Part shown: piece after piece, positions 25,735 to 35,538 of the stretch
How positions within the stretch are numbered: the stretch's first letter is position 1
Layout of the letters: each line of letters begins with the position of its first letter
Source: Curtobacterium sp. L6-1
Lineage (GTDB): Bacteria > Actinomycetota > Actinomycetes > Actinomycetales > Microbacteriaceae
DNA: 64,000 nucleotides
NCBI RefSeq assembly: GCF_018885305.1
Contig: NZ_CP076544.1
Span: forward strand, 1,364,001 to 1,428,000
Reading direction: 5' to 3'
The notes under the pieces: generated by a model
What the model was told of the DNA's origin: nothing
Seen by the model: only the letters and a program-made list of their open reading frames with translations
The model's database searches: none
Position numbers and translations under genes: made by a program

Positions 25735-27744
25735 ATGCCTACAACACGATTCCGCCGTGACGTCCAGGGCCTCCGTGCGATCGCGGTCCTCGCGGTGGTC
25801 GTCGAACACACCGCAGGTTCGCCGGTCGGCGGCTGGCTCGGCGTCGACGTCTTCTTCGTCGTGTCGGGCTTCCTCATCACCGGTGGGCTCTTCCGTCAGC
25901 TGCGGGACGACGGGTCCGTGCGTCTGACGACGTTCTGGTGGCGCCGCCTGTGGCGACTCGCCCCGGCGTTCCTGCTCGTGACGGCGGCGACCCTCGCGCT
26001 CTCGGCGTGGCTCACGCCGGGCGCGTTCCGAGCCGACGCCACCGCAGCGGCGGCTTCGCTCGTGTCCGTCTCCAACTGGTACTTCGCTCGGATCGGGACC
26101 GACTACTTCGCTGCGCTCGGACCGACATCGGCCTTCCGACACACGTGGTCCCTGGGTGTCGAGGAGCAGTTCTACGCGGTGTGGCCCCTGGTGGTCGCAC
26201 TCGTCGCCGTGGCCGTCCGGTCTCGCCGCGGCGTGCGCTCCGTGCGGGCCGTCCTCACCACACTCCTGGTCGTGGTCGTCGCGACCTCGCTGGTCTCGGC
26301 CTGGTCGAGTTCGGCGTCCGACCCGTCGGTGGCGTACTTCTCCACGACGACGCGCGCGTGGGAGATCGGGGCCGGAGCACTCGTCGCGTGCACGACGGAC
26401 GGTCGTCGGGTGCCCGCCCGCGTCGCCCGGGTCCTCTGGTCGGTCGGCGTGGTCCTCGTGGTCCTCGGTCTGGTCTCGATCACCGCCGCCGTCCCCGCCC
26501 CCGCTCCCGCCGGGCTGCTTCCCGTGCTCGGGACGTGCGCCGTGCTCGTCGGCGGGACCGTGCGTGGTACCGGTCTCCCGGTGCTCGAGAACCGGGTGAC
26601 GGACGGGATCGGTGCCATCAGCTACGTCCTCTACCTCTGGCACTTCCCCGTCCTCGTGTTCCTGACCGTCCTGGCGCCCTCGGCGACCTGGACGAGCATC
26701 CCGATCGCGCTGCTCCTGGCCCACGCGACGCACCGGCTCGTCGAGGAGCCCCTGCGGTACGGCCTCCGACAGCGCGTCCGCGCTCGGCCCCGCCCGCCGC
26801 AGCGGTCCCTCGCCTACGCCTCGGCTGCCGCGGCAGTCGCCCTGGCGGTGGGCGTGGTCGCCGTCCGGCCGGTGCCCGAGCCCGTCCAGCTCGGCCCGGT
26901 GACCGCGAGCGGAGCGGTCCGGGCCGTCCAGGAACACCTCGGCACCGCCCTCGCCGCCACCACCTGGAGCGGGCTGCCCCGGGACCTCCAGGCACGGGAG
27001 GACTCGCACACCCTGCCCCGGGCCTGTGGGTCGATCGTCGACCGTCCGGCCATCGAGGACTGCACGTTCGGACCCGCGACCGCGCCGCACACACTGGTCG
27101 TCGCCGGCGATTCGCTCGCCGCGACCTGGCTCGACGCCCTCGTCCCCTGGGCAGCCGAGCACCTCCCGGGCTGGCGACTCGTCGCCGTGCCGACCGACGG
27201 CTGCCCGGCGATCGACCTCCCGCTCCGCGGCCTGCGACCGCAGTGCGCGTCCGCATCTGCATCAGCGCTGCGGACGATCCAGGAACTCCGACCGGACGTC
27301 GTCCTGTTGACCAGCAAGCTCGAGGACCCCTTCGGACTCGACGGCACGCTCCGCGCCGCGACCGAGCACGAGTTCGCGGACGGTACCGAGCGCTTCGCCG
27401 AGACGCTCCGGTCCTCCACCGGACGACTCGTCCACCTGCTCCCACCACCCGGCGGCGCCGACCTCCGGACGTGCCGCTCGCCGTTCGGGACCCCGCTCGC
27501 CTGCGTCACACGGACGTCGGCGTCCTGGCGGGAGCGCGCCGCGACGATCCACGCGATGGCCGCGCGACACGGCGACGGAATCGTCGACAGCAGTCCCCTG
27601 GTCGCCCGGGACGGCCTGACCACCGCCGTCGTTGACGGGGTCCCGGTGCGGTCGGACCGTGTCCACCTCTCGCGTGGCTACGCCGGATCGGTCCGTGCCG
27701 CCCTGGGGCAACTGCTCCAGCAGGGCGTCCCGCAGCTGCGGTGA
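25735..27744 (+). CDS. Acyltransferase family protein with C-terminal SGNH domain (OafA type)
   Basis: A 669-residue membrane acyltransferase that O-acylates a cell-surface polymer or glycan. The acyltransferase-3 domain (residues 1-350) begins with RRDVQGLRAIAVLAVVVEH, then GGWLGVDVFFVVSGFLIT and HTWSLGVEEQFYAVWPLVV, and has about ten spans. The C-terminal part is an SGNH hydrolase-like domain: LVVAGDSLAATWLDAL carries the serine and SDRVHLSRGYA the histidine. This layout is like OafA/YrhL proteins that move acyl groups across the membrane. The target is not shown by context. Start ATG 25735, apparently leaderless. Confidence 0.93.
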   Translation: MPTTRFRRDVQGLRAIAVLAVVVEHTAGSPVGGWLGVDVFFVVSGFLITGGLFRQLRDDGSVRLTTFWWRRLWRLAPAFLLVTAATLALSAWLTPGAFRADATAAAASLVSVSNWYFARIGTDYFAALGPTSAFRHTWSLGVEEQFYAVWPLVVALVAVAVRSRRGVRSVRAVLTTLLVVVVATSLVSAWSSSASDPSVAYFSTTTRAWEIGAGALVACTTDGRRVPARVARVLWSVGVVLVVLGLVSITAAVPAPAPAGLLPVLGTCAVLVGGTVRGTGLPVLENRVTDGIGAISYVLYLWHFPVLVFLTVLAPSATWTSIPIALLLAHATHRLVEEPLRYGLRQRVRARPRPPQRSLAYASAAAAVALAVGVVAVRPVPEPVQLGPVTASGAVRAVQEHLGTALAATTWSGLPRDLQAREDSHTLPRACGSIVDRPAIEDCTFGPATAPHTLVVAGDSLAATWLDALVPWAAEHLPGWRLVAVPTDGCPAIDLPLRGLRPQCASASASALRTIQELRPDVVLLTSKLEDPFGLDGTLRAATEHEFADGTERFAETLRSSTGRLVHLLPPPGGADLRTCRSPFGTPLACVTRTSASWRERAATIHAMAARHGDGIVDSSPLVARDGLTTAVVDGVPVRSDRVHLSRGYAGSVRAALGQLLQQGVPQLR

Positions 27745-27760
27745 CGCGGCGAAGGCCCGG

Positions 27761-28687
27761 TCAGAAGCCCAGGCGTCCCAGCTGCTTCGGGTCGCGCTGC
27801 CACTCCTTGGCGACCTTCACGCGGATGCTGAGGAAGACGTGCCGGCCGAGCAGGCCCTCGATCTCGACGCGCGCGCGGGTCCCGACGTCCTTGAGCCGCC
27901 CGCCCTTGTGCCCGATGACGATCGCCTTCTGGCTGTCGCGCTCGACGAACAGGTTGGCGAAGATGCGCAGCGGACCGTTCGGGTCGTCGTCGGCGTCCGG
28001 CTCGACCATGTCCTCGATGACGACGGCGAGTGAGTGCGGGAGTTCGTCACGGACGCCCTCGAGCGCGGCTTCGCGGATGAGCTCGCCGATGCGCTCCTCG
28101 TCGGTCTCCTCGGTGACCGCGAGGTCGTCGTAGAGCTGCGGGGACTCGGGCAGCAGCGAGACGACCTCGTCGAGGAGGTCCTCGAGCTGCAGCCCCTCGG
28201 TCCCGGAGGTCGGGATGATCGCGTCCCACTCCCGCAGGCGCGAGACGGCGAGCAGCTGCTCGGCAACCTTCTCCTTGCCGGCGCGGTCGATCTTCGTGAC
28301 GATCGCGACCTTCTTGGCCCGCGGGTACTGGTCGAGCGTGTCGTTGATGAACCGGTCGCCCGGCCCGATCGGCTCGTTCGCGGGCACGCAGAAGCCGATC
28401 ACGTCGACGTCGCCGAGGGTGGACTGGACGAGGTCGTTCAGCCGCTCGCCGAGCAGGGTCCGCGGACGGTGCACGCCCGGGGTGTCCACCACGATGACCT
28501 GCCCGTTCGACCGGTGCACGATGCCACGGATCGCCCGTCGGGTGGTCTGCGGCTTCGACGAGGTGATCGCGACCTTCTGGCCGACCAGGGCGTTCGTCAG
28601 CGTCGACTTGCCGACGTTCGGGCGGCCGACGAAGGAGACGAACCCCGCGCGGTAGGGCGTCGTGGACTCGGGGGTGGCGTCGGTCAT
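27761..28687 (-). CDS. era: GTPase Era
   Basis: A 308-residue GTPase needed for 30S ribosome maturation. G motifs: GRPNVGKSTLTNAL (G1), KPQTTRR (G2), VDTPGVHRP (G3), TKID (G4). The C-terminal KH domain carries VIGHKGGRLKDVGTRARVEIE's first part near residue 260. Start ATG 28685-28687, overlapping the upstream CNNM gene (ATGA). It converges on the acyltransferase with only 16 bases between stops and no visible terminator. Confidence 0.97.
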   Translation of the reverse strand: MTDATPESTTPYRAGFVSFVGRPNVGKSTLTNALVGQKVAITSSKPQTTRRAIRGIVHRSNGQVIVVDTPGVHRPRTLLGERLNDLVQSTLGDVDVIGFCVPANEPIGPGDRFINDTLDQYPRAKKVAIVTKIDRAGKEKVAEQLLAVSRLREWDAIIPTSGTEGLQLEDLLDEVVSLLPESPQLYDDLAVTEETDEERIGELIREAALEGVRDELPHSLAVVIEDMVEPDADDDPNGPLRIFANLFVERDSQKAIVIGHKGGRLKDVGTRARVEIEGLLGRHVFLSIRVKVAKEWQRDPKQLGRLGF

Positions 28688-30015
28688 GTCGTTCGGGTTC
28701 CCGTCGTGGAGTGGTCGGTGTCGCCGAAGGCCTGCTCGGCCGAGGCGAGGTCGGCGGTGCGCTCCGCCAGGACCGTGATGAGGTGGCGGCGCTTGCCCTC
28801 GACGCGGTCCGCGGTCAGGACGACGCCGGACACCGTCACGGTGTCGCCGGCCGACGGCAGGTGCCCGAGCTCCTTCGTGAGCAGGCCGCCGGCGGTGTCC
28901 ACGTCGTCGTCGTCGAGCTCGATGCCGAACAGGTCGCCGAGCTCGTCGATGGGCAGGCGGGCGGAGACGAGCCAGCGTCCGGGGCCGACCTCGGAGCGGT
29001 CGACGACGGTGCGGTCGTACTCGTCCGAGATGTCGCCGACGAGTTCCTCGATGAGGTCCTCCATCGTCACCAGGCCCGCGACGCCGCCGTACTCGTCGAC
29101 GACCAGCACGAGGTGGTTCTTCGCGAGCTGCATGTGCCGGAGCGTCTCGTCGGCCGGCTTCGACTCGGGCAGGAACTCGGCCGGGCGGAGGATCGTCCGC
29201 ACCGACCGCGTCCCGACCTCGGGCCGCTCGTACAGCGCGCGGGCGAGGTCGCGCAGGTAGGCCACGCCGAGCACGTCGTCGTTGTCCCGGCCGGTGACGG
29301 GCATCCGGGAGACGCCGGTGGCGAGGAACTGCTCCATCACGGCGGAGACGGTGTCGGTGGCGTCCGCGGTCACCATGTCGGTCCGGGGCACCATGACCTC
29401 GCGCACGAGCGTGTCGCTGAACGCGAAGACCGAGTGGATGAGCTCGCGGTCGTCGGCCTCGAGCACGTTGCTCTCGGTGGCCTCGTCGACGAGGGAGAGC
29501 AGCTGCTCCTCGCTCGAGACGCTCGAGGCGCTGCGCACGCGGCCCGGGGTGACGCGGTCGCCGATCGCGACGAGCAACCCGGCGAGCGGGCCGAGCACGA
29601 TCCGGACCCCGCGGACGAGGCCGCCCGTGGTGGCGATGATGCCCTCGGCGTGCGCCCGACCGACGCTGCGCGGGCTGGAGCCCACGAGCACGAAGGACAC
29701 GGCGGTCATCACGGCGGCCGACACGATGAGCGCGAGCCACCACGTGTCGAACACCGTCACGAGGGCGATCGTCACGAGCACGGCGGCCGCGGTCTCGGCG
29801 AGGACGCGGAAGAAGTTCAGGGCGTTGACGTGCGCGCCGGGGTCGTCCGCGAGGGCCTCGATGGCACGTCGACGCTTGCTGCCGCGGGCCACCTCCTCGA
29901 GGTCGGCACGGGACAGCACGGACAGCGCGGAGTCGGCGGCGGCGAGCAGTCCGCCGAGGACCACGAGCACGAACGCCACCGCGAGCAGGACGGCGACGAG
30001 GAGCACTGCGGTCAC
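28684..30015 (-). CDS. Hemolysin/CNNM family protein (CorC/HlyC, CBS domains)
   Basis: A 443-residue membrane protein. An N-terminal DUF21/CNNM domain has four membrane spans, starting [24 protein letters not shown] pair at residues about 205-330 follows ([40 protein letters not shown]). The C-terminal CorC_HlyC domain contains [20 protein letters not shown]. The family is linked to magnesium and cobalt transport. Start GTG 30013-30015 overlaps the ybeY stop (GTGA). Placement between ybeY and era is a standard actinobacterial arrangement. Confidence 0.93.
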   Translation of the reverse strand: MTAVLLVAVLLAVAFVLVVLGGLLAAADSALSVLSRADLEEVARGSKRRRAIEALADDPGAHVNALNFFRVLAETAAAVLVTIALVTVFDTWWLALIVSAAVMTAVSFVLVGSSPRSVGRAHAEGIIATTGGLVRGVRIVLGPLAGLLVAIGDRVTPGRVRSASSVSSEEQLLSLVDEATESNVLEADDRELIHSVFAFSDTLVREVMVPRTDMVTADATDTVSAVMEQFLATGVSRMPVTGRDNDDVLGVAYLRDLARALYERPEVGTRSVRTILRPAEFLPESKPADETLRHMQLAKNHLVLVVDEYGGVAGLVTMEDLIEELVGDISDEYDRTVVDRSEVGPGRWLVSARLPIDELGDLFGIELDDDDVDTAGGLLTKELGHLPSAGDTVTVSGVVLTADRVEGKRRHLITVLAERTADLASAEQAFGDTDHSTTGTRTT

Positions 30016-30473
30016 CGCTCCCGGCGCTGTGCGGCGAAGCCGGCGAGGATCTCGCCCTGCAGGCCGAACATCTCGGCCTTCTCGTCCGGTTCGGCGTGGT
30101 CGAAGCCGAGCAGGTGGAGCACGCCGTGGCAGGTGAGCAGCAGCATCTCGTCGAGGGTGGAGTGCCCCGCGGTGCGGGCCTGTTCCTCGGCGACCTGGGG
30201 GCAGAGCACGATGTCGCCGAGCAGGCCGGCGGGGGTCGGCTCGTCCTCGGTGCCGGGGCGGAGTTCGTCCATCGGGAAGCTCAGGACGTCGGTCGGACCG
30301 GGCTCGTCCATCCACCGGATGTGCAGCTGCTCCATCGCGCCCTCGTCGACGAACACGATCGCCAGGTCGGCGTCGGCGTGCACGTGCATGGCGTCGAGCG
30401 CGAAGGCGGCGAGGCGCTGCACGGTGTCCTCGTCCACCGCCACGCCGGACTCGTTGTTGAGCTCGATGCTCAC
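30012..30473 (-). CDS. ybeY: Endoribonuclease YbeY
   Basis: A 153-residue metal-dependent RNase for 16S rRNA 3' processing and ribosome quality control. The zinc-binding signature is [16 protein letters not shown] near residue 110, and [13 protein letters not shown] precedes it. Length is typical. Its start overlaps the phoH stop by four bases and its stop overlaps the CNNM gene. Confidence 0.96.
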   Translation of the reverse strand: MSIELNNESGVAVDEDTVQRLAAFALDAMHVHADADLAIVFVDEGAMEQLHIRWMDEPGPTDVLSFPMDELRPGTEDEPTPAGLLGDIVLCPQVAEEQARTAGHSTLDEMLLLTCHGVLHLLGFDHAEPDEKAEMFGLQGEILAGFAAQRRER

Positions 30474-31525
30474 CGGTTGCCTCCTCGGCGGTCGTCCTGG
30501 TGCTGGGGGCGGTGTCCGGCCTGCTCGGCGAGACGTTCCTCGTCGTACTGCGTGTAGGCGTCGACGATGCGGCCGACAAGGGTGTGGCGGACGACGTCCT
30601 CGCTGCCGAGGCGGGCGAAGTGGATGTCGTCGACGTCCTCGAGGATGCGCGTCACGAGCCGCAGACCCGAGACGTTGCCGGGCAGGTCGACCTGGGTGAT
30701 GTCACCGGTGACGACCATCTTCGACCCGAAGCCCAGGCGCGTCAGGAACATCTTCATCTGCTCGGGCGTGGTGTTCTGCGCCTCGTCGAGGACCACGAAC
30801 GAGTCGTTCAGCGTCCGGCCGCGCATGTACGCGAGCGGTGCGACCTCGACCGTGCCGGCGGCCAGGAGCTTCGGGACCAGTTCGGGGTCCATCATCTCGT
30901 TGAGCGCGTCGTACAGCGGGCGGAGGTACGGGTCGATCTTGTCGGTCAGCGTGCCGGGCAGGAAGCCGAGGCGCTCCCCCGCCTCGACCGCGGGACGGGT
31001 CAGGATGATCCGGGTGACCTCGCGACGCTGCAGGGCCTGGACCGCCTTCGCCATCGCCAGGTAGGTCTTGCCGGTACCGGCCGGACCGATGCCGAACGTG
31101 ATGGTGTGGTCGTCGATGGCGTCGACGTAGGCGCGCTGGCCGTCCGTCTTCGGTCGCACCGACTTGCCCCGACTCGAGACGATCGGCGTGCCGTACACGT
31201 TCGAGGGGCTGCGCTCCTCGTCGATGATGCGGGCCGAGGTCGGGATGTCGGACTGCCCGATGTCCTGGCCGCGGCGCACCATGCCGACGAGCTCGTCGAC
31301 CAGCGCCCGTGCACGGGTGACGTCGCGCTCCGGACCCGAGAGCGAGACCTGGTTGCCGCGCACGAGGACGCGCACGCCCGGGTACTGGCGTTCGACCGTC
31401 TTCAGCAGGCGGTCCTGCGGGCCGAGCAACTGCACCATGGCGATGCCGTCGACGGTGAGCTCCGAGACGGAGACGGGCTCGGAGACGGACTCCGGCTCGG
31501 TGGTGGCTGGTTCGTCAGCTGGCAA
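30470..31525 (-). CDS. PhoH-like ATPase (TTG start)
   Basis: A 351-residue PhoH-family protein: an N-terminal KH-like segment, then a P-loop ATPase with [20 protein letters not shown] near residue 155 and [20 protein letters not shown] as the Walker B region. The start is chosen as TTG 31523-31525. AGGAAGG lies five to six bases upstream, no ATG or GTG occurs in a suitable place, and the frame further upstream is a shadow of the HIT gene, which it overlaps by 11 bases. PhoH next to ybeY is widespread and suggests an RNA-related role. Confidence 0.92.
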   Translation of the reverse strand: MPADEPATTEPESVSEPVSVSELTVDGIAMVQLLGPQDRLLKTVERQYPGVRVLVRGNQVSLSGPERDVTRARALVDELVGMVRRGQDIGQSDIPTSARIIDEERSPSNVYGTPIVSSRGKSVRPKTDGQRAYVDAIDDHTITFGIGPAGTGKTYLAMAKAVQALQRREVTRIILTRPAVEAGERLGFLPGTLTDKIDPYLRPLYDALNEMMDPELVPKLLAAGTVEVAPLAYMRGRTLNDSFVVLDEAQNTTPEQMKMFLTRLGFGSKMVVTGDITQVDLPGNVSGLRLVTRILEDVDDIHFARLGSEDVVRHTLVGRIVDAYTQYDEERLAEQAGHRPQHQDDRRGGNR

Positions 31526-31868
31526 GGGTGCCTTCCTGCAGTTCACCTGCGAGTACGTGCGCGTGCACGTGGAACACGGTCTGTCCGGCGGCTTCGCCGG
31601 TGTTGAACACGAGTCGGAACTGACCGCCGGCACGTTCGTCGGCGATCCGCCGGGCCGTCGCGACGACGTGTGCCAGCAGCTCGGGGTCCGCGCTCGCGAG
31701 CTCGCCGACGTTCGCGTACGCCTGGGTCTTCGGCACGACGAGCACGTGCACGGGTGCCTTCGGCGCGATGTCCTCGAACGCGATGACACGGTCGTCCTCG
31801 GCCACGATGGTCGCCGGGATCTCACGCGCGACGATCTTCGTGAAGACGCTGGGCTCGGTGTCGGTCAT
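31515..31868 (-). CDS. HIT family protein (histidine triad nucleotide-binding)
   Basis: A 117-residue protein of the HINT branch. The histidine triad is GQTVFHVHAHVLAGE near residue 100, and the N-terminal strand is FTKIVAREIPATIVAEDD. Enzymes of this family hydrolyse AMP-linked substrates such as AMP-lysine. It is first of the HIT-phoH-ybeY-CNNM-era unit. TACGAT at 31875-31880 lies six bases before its ATG. Confidence 0.95.
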   Translation of the reverse strand: MTDTEPSVFTKIVAREIPATIVAEDDRVIAFEDIAPKAPVHVLVVPKTQAYANVGELASADPELLAHVVATARRIADERAGGQFRLVFNTGEAAGQTVFHVHAHVLAGELQEGTLAS

Positions 31869-31874
31869 GGTCCC

Positions 31875-31880
31875 ATCGTA
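31875..31880 (-). promoter_or_regulatory. -10 box (TACGAT) of the HIT-phoH-ybeY-CNNM-era operon
   Basis: TACGAT ends six bases before the HIT ATG, without a Shine-Dalgarno between. It shows that this group has a promoter separate from the hrcA-dnaJ-rsmE unit upstream. Confidence 0.5.
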
Positions 31881-31944
31881 GAACGCGCGACCGACCCCGC
31901 GCCTTCCCGGTCCGACCGGACGATCCGATCCACGCCGGACCGGC

Positions 31945-32709
31945 TCACCAGCGCCCGAGCCGCGACTGCAGCACCGCCAGCGCCGCGGGACCTGCGGTCG
32001 ACGTCCGGAGCACCGTGTCGCCGAGCCGCACCCGCACCGCACCGGCGGCCTCGAGGCGGTCGAGCTCGGACGGGTCGATCCCGCCCTCGGGCCCGACGAC
32101 CAGGGCGATCTCGTCCGCGTCGGTCGGCGGGTCCCACGTGGCGAGCCGGACCGTCGCGGTCGGGTCGAGCAGGACGAGCGCGCGCCGCCCGACCCCGCCG
32201 CCGTCGACGGGCGACGTTCCCGCTCCGCCGGAGAGTTGCGCGGTCGTGACCGGCCCGACGACCTCGGGAACGCGCGAGCGGACCGCCTGCTTGGCGGCCT
32301 CCTGCGCGATGGCAGCCCAGCGCGCGCGGCCCTTCTCGACCTTCGCGCCGTCCCACCGCGAGACGCTCCGGGCAGCCGCCCACGGCACCACCCGGTCGAC
32401 ACCGATCTCGGTGGCCGCCTGCACGGCCATCTCGTCGCGGCCGCCCTTCGCCAACGCCTGCACGAGGGTCAGCGACGGCCGGGGCGCCGGGTCGACGTCG
32501 ACGGACTCGACCGTCAGGACGAGCGCGTCCTTGCCCACGGACGCCACCGCCCCGGCGACGACCGTGCCGCGACCGTCGGAGAGCCGGAGCCGCTCCCCCA
32601 CGCGCACGCGGGACACCGTCACTGCGTGACGACCCTCGGCGCCGTCGAGCGACACCTGGCCGCCCGCCGTGACGCCGTCGAGCGTGTCGACGAGGTAGAG
32701 CGACGCCAT
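31945..32709 (-). CDS. rsmE: 16S rRNA (uracil-1498-N3)-methyltransferase
   Basis: A 254-residue SPOUT-fold methyltransferase. The N-terminal PUA-like part has EGRHAVTVSRVRVGERLRLS. The knotted C-terminal domain has the SAM-binding LVVGPEGGIDPSELDRLEA and VRLGDTVLRTSTAGPAALAV. The start ATG shares a base with the dnaJ stop (TGATG), so it is coupled to dnaJ, as in many actinobacteria. Confidence 0.95.
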   Translation of the reverse strand: MASLYLVDTLDGVTAGGQVSLDGAEGRHAVTVSRVRVGERLRLSDGRGTVVAGAVASVGKDALVLTVESVDVDPAPRPSLTLVQALAKGGRDEMAVQAATEIGVDRVVPWAAARSVSRWDGAKVEKGRARWAAIAQEAAKQAVRSRVPEVVGPVTTAQLSGGAGTSPVDGGGVGRRALVLLDPTATVRLATWDPPTDADEIALVVGPEGGIDPSELDRLEAAGAVRVRLGDTVLRTSTAGPAALAVLQSRLGRW

Positions 32710-33821
32710 CAGAAGTTGAAGAACCGGTCGCGGAGCTTGCCGAACATGCCCTGCTGGAAGCGGGACAGCTGGGGCGACCCGGCCTTGTGGGACTTCGCGA
32801 GCTGCTCGATGAGCTGGCGCTCCTTGTGGGACAGCTTGGTCGGCGTCACGACCTGGATGCCCACCTTGAGGTCGCCACGACCCGACCCGCGGAGCTTCGT
32901 GACACCGCGGTCCTTGATGACCAGGACGTCGGCGCTCTGCACGCCAGGACGGATCTCGAGCTCGACCGGCCCGTCGAGGCCGTCGATCGTGGTCGTGGCA
33001 CCGAGCACGGCGTCGGTCATCGGGACCTCGAGCGTGGCGAGCAGGTCGTCGCCGTCGCGGCTGAAGACGTCGTGGTGCCGCACGCGGACCTCGAGGTACA
33101 GGTCACCCGAGGGACCGCCGGCCGGCCCGACCTCGCCCTGACCGGGCATCTGCAGGCGCAGGCCGGAGTCGACGCCCGCGGGGACGTCCACCGGGACCGT
33201 GCGACGGGCGCGGACGCGCCCCTGGCCCTGGCAGGTGGGGCAGGGATTCGGGATCACGGTGCCGTAGCCGCGGCACGTCCCGCAGGGCGCGCTCGTGACG
33301 ACGTTGCCCAGGAGCGAGCGGACCTGGCGCTGGATGTGGCCGGAGCCGCCGCAGATGTCGCACGTCTGCGGGCTCGTGCCGGGCGCGCAGCAGGAACCGC
33401 CGCACGTGTCACACAGCACCGCGGTGTCGACCTCGAGGTCCTTGTGGGTCCCGAAGACGACCTCGTCGAGATCGACCTCGAGCCGCAGCAGGGCGTCCTG
33501 GCCCCGCTCGGCACGGCTGCGCGGACCGGTTCCCCGTCCGCCGCCGCCGCCACCACCGCCGAAGAAGGCGTCGAAGATGTCGCTGAACCCGCCGGCTCCG
33601 GCGCCGAAGGGACCGTCCTGCGGGCCCGCGTCGAAGCGTCGGCGCTGGTCCGGGTCGCTCAGGACGTCGTACGCGTGCGTGACGTCCTTGAACCGCTCGG
33701 CGGCGTCGGGGCTCGGGTTCACGTCCGGGTGGAGCTCGCGTGCGAGCCGCCGGTACGCCTTCTTGATGTCGGCATCGGAGGCGTCGCGCGGGACGCCGAG
33801 GACGTCGTAGTGGTCTGCCAA
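32709..33821 (-). CDS. dnaJ: Molecular chaperone DnaJ (TTG start)
   Basis: A 370-residue class I J-protein, the partner of DnaK. The J-domain carries HPD in ARELHPDVNPS near residue 33. A Gly/Phe-rich stretch includes a run of eight glycines. The zinc-finger domain follows from CDTCGGSC to CPTCQGQG, then the substrate-binding C-terminus. The first zinc repeat ends in SCCAPG, with an extra cysteine where glycine is usual. The start is TTG 33819-33821, with GAGGA five bases upstream. It follows hrcA and lies in the CIRCE-controlled unit. Confidence 0.96.
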   Translation of the reverse strand: MADHYDVLGVPRDASDADIKKAYRRLARELHPDVNPSPDAAERFKDVTHAYDVLSDPDQRRRFDAGPQDGPFGAGAGGFSDIFDAFFGGGGGGGGRGTGPRSRAERGQDALLRLEVDLDEVVFGTHKDLEVDTAVLCDTCGGSCCAPGTSPQTCDICGGSGHIQRQVRSLLGNVVTSAPCGTCRGYGTVIPNPCPTCQGQGRVRARRTVPVDVPAGVDSGLRLQMPGQGEVGPAGGPSGDLYLEVRVRHHDVFSRDGDDLLATLEVPMTDAVLGATTTIDGLDGPVELEIRPGVQSADVLVIKDRGVTKLRGSGRGDLKVGIQVVTPTKLSHKERQLIEQLAKSHKAGSPQLSRFQQGMFGKLRDRFFNF

Positions 33822-33871
33822 GTGTTCCTCAGGGGGTGCGTGGGTGGGCGGGGTGGGAGGGCGTCGGGAGG

Positions 33872-34894
33872 TCAGGCCTCGCCGAGCAACCGGGACAGGT
33901 AGCGGGCGACCGCGCGGACCGCGGCCATGTTCGTGCCGTAGTCCATCCTGGTCGGACCGAGGACGCCCAGGCGGGCGATCTCACCACGGGCGGCGAGGTA
34001 GCCGCCCGCGACGATGCTGGTCGCGTCGAGACCGTACTCGGCGTTCTCGACCCCGATGCTCGCCGCGACCGCGATGTCGTCGACCTGCATCTCGCCGAAC
34101 AACCGGAGCAGGGTGACCTGTTCCTCGATGGCCTCGAGCACGGGGAAGAGCCCGCCCGAGAAGTCCTGCTCGCTCTTGGCCAGGTTCGCGGCGCCGGCCA
34201 TGAGCAGCCGGTCCTGCCGGTTCGCGGCGACCTGTTCGACCAGGCTCGCGACGACGACCCCGGCGAGTGCCTGGACCTCCGGACGCAGCTGCCCGGGGAG
34301 GGACCGGAGCGTGGTCGGCGCGTCCTGCAGCGGCAGCCCGACCGTGGCGCCGTTCACGACGGCGCGGAGCTCGGACAGGGCGGACTCGTCGACGGCGACG
34401 TCGGTCTCGATGACGCGCTGCTCGACCCGTGCGGTGTCCGTGATGAGCACGACCATCAGGCGGGTGTCGGCCAGGCGGACGAGTTCGACGTGCTGGACGC
34501 GCGCGTGCCCCATGGTCGGGTACTGCACGAGCGCGACCTGGTTGGTCAGCTGGCTGAGGAGGCGCACGGTGCGGGTCAGGACGTCGTCGAGGTCGTTCGA
34601 GGCACCGAGGAACGTCTCGATCGCCTGCCGCTGGGCGCCGGAGAGCGGACGGGCGGCGGCCAGGTGGTCGACGAAGACGCGGTAGCCCTTGTCGGTGGGG
34701 ACACGGCCCGACGAGGTGTGCGGGGCGATGATGAGCTGCTCGTCCTCGAGCTGGGCCATGTCGTTGCGGATCGTCGCGGCGCTCACCCCGAAGGCGTGGC
34801 GCTCCACGATGGTCTTCGACCCGACCGGCTCACGCGAGGCGACGTAGTCCCGCACGATGGCCTTGAGGACCTCGAGGCTCCGTTCGCTGACCAT
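33872..34894 (-). CDS. hrcA: Heat-inducible transcription repressor HrcA
   Basis: A 340-residue repressor of heat-shock genes. The N-terminal winged helix is in RSLEVLKAIVRDYVASREPV through FGVSAATIRNDMAQLE. The dimerisation and GAF-like regions follow, ending in GPTRMDYGTNMAAVRAVARY, a family hallmark. AAGGGG precedes the ATG. A CIRCE operator upstream indicates autorepression and control of dnaJ. Confidence 0.97.
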   Translation of the reverse strand: MVSERSLEVLKAIVRDYVASREPVGSKTIVERHAFGVSAATIRNDMAQLEDEQLIIAPHTSSGRVPTDKGYRVFVDHLAAARPLSGAQRQAIETFLGASNDLDDVLTRTVRLLSQLTNQVALVQYPTMGHARVQHVELVRLADTRLMVVLITDTARVEQRVIETDVAVDESALSELRAVVNGATVGLPLQDAPTTLRSLPGQLRPEVQALAGVVVASLVEQVAANRQDRLLMAGAANLAKSEQDFSGGLFPVLEAIEEQVTLLRLFGEMQVDDIAVAASIGVENAEYGLDATSIVAGGYLAARGEIARLGVLGPTRMDYGTNMAAVRAVARYLSRLLGEA

Positions 34895-34928
34895 CGGTTC
34901 CCCTTCCGCTCGTGTCGCCGTCCGACTG

Positions 34929-34955
34929 CTGGCACTCTCACTCGTCGAGTGCTGA
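34929..34955. promoter_or_regulatory. CIRCE operator upstream of hrcA-dnaJ
   Basis: Arms CTGGCACTC (34929-34937) and GAGTGCTGA (34947-34955) are separated by exactly nine bases, close to the CIRCE consensus TTAGCACTC-N9-GAGTGCTAA. A TAGGAT box for hrcA overlaps its distal edge (34955-34960), so HrcA binding would block transcription. Confidence 0.9.
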
Positions 34956-35004
34956 TCCTACGCCCGACGACCGACGCCCCGGGACTTCTGCACAGGCGCC
35001 TCGG

Positions 35005-35010
35005 TACGCT
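35005..35010 (+). promoter_or_regulatory. -10 box (TACGCT) of the DUF4870 gene
   Basis: TACGCT ends six bases before the ATG at 35017, indicating a leaderless transcript. It supports this start over the longer open frame from 34912, which would cross the CIRCE element. Confidence 0.5.
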
Positions 35011-35016
35011 GCGGGC

Positions 35017-35538
35017 ATGAGCTACGGACAGGAGCCCGGCGGCCCGGGCGACCCCCGCGACGGCCAGCACGGCGGGAAGCAGCCCGACGGAGACCGGTAC
35101 CCCGGGCAGCCGTACGGCGGACAGCGCTACGGCCAGCAGCAGGACGGCGCGTACGGCAGCGGCTGGCAGCAGCAGCCCGGGCACCCGGAGGGCTACCGGC
35201 CCCCGCAGCCGATGACCCCGGAGGACCAGCGACTCTGGGCGACGCTGACCCATGTCGGCGGGATCTTCTCGAACGTCCTCGTCCCCGTCATCGGGTACCT
35301 GTTGCTGCGTGACCGTGGCCGCTTCGTCCGCGAGCACACCCGCGTCGCGCTGAACTTCCACATCACGATGGCCATCGCCTACTTCGTGGGGGCCCTGACG
35401 TCGGTGCTCGGCATCGGGTTCCTGGTCATCGCGGCCGTCGGCATCGTGTCGATCGTCTTCGGCATCCTCGCCGCGCTGGCCGCCAACCAGGGCCAGTTCT
35501 ACCGCTACCCGCTCTCGATCGAGTTCGTGAAGCCCTAG
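35017..35538 (+). CDS. DUF4870 domain-containing membrane protein
   Basis: A 173-residue protein. The first 65 residues are rich in Gly, Pro, Gln and Tyr (repeats such as GQPYGGQRYGQQQ). The rest is a DUF4870 domain: EDQRLWATLTHVGGIFSNVL, a first span, LLLRDRGRFVREHTRVALNF, and two more spans. Function of the family is unknown; Gln/Pro/Gly-rich N-termini are common in actinobacterial members. It stands alone, divergent from hrcA. Confidence 0.9.
   Translation: MSYGQEPGGPGDPRDGQHGGKQPDGDRYPGQPYGGQRYGQQQDGAYGSGWQQQPGHPEGYRPPQPMTPEDQRLWATLTHVGGIFSNVLVPVIGYLLLRDRGRFVREHTRVALNFHITMAIAYFVGALTSVLGIGFLVIAAVGIVSIVFGILAALAANQGQFYRYPLSIEFVKP

Noticed and set aside
24408..25880. Longer sensor-kinase protein beginning at 25724 or 25880
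   Set aside because: These starts lie in or beyond the divergent acyltransferase promoter; a -10 box six bases before GTG 25640 and the first membrane span support the shorter protein.
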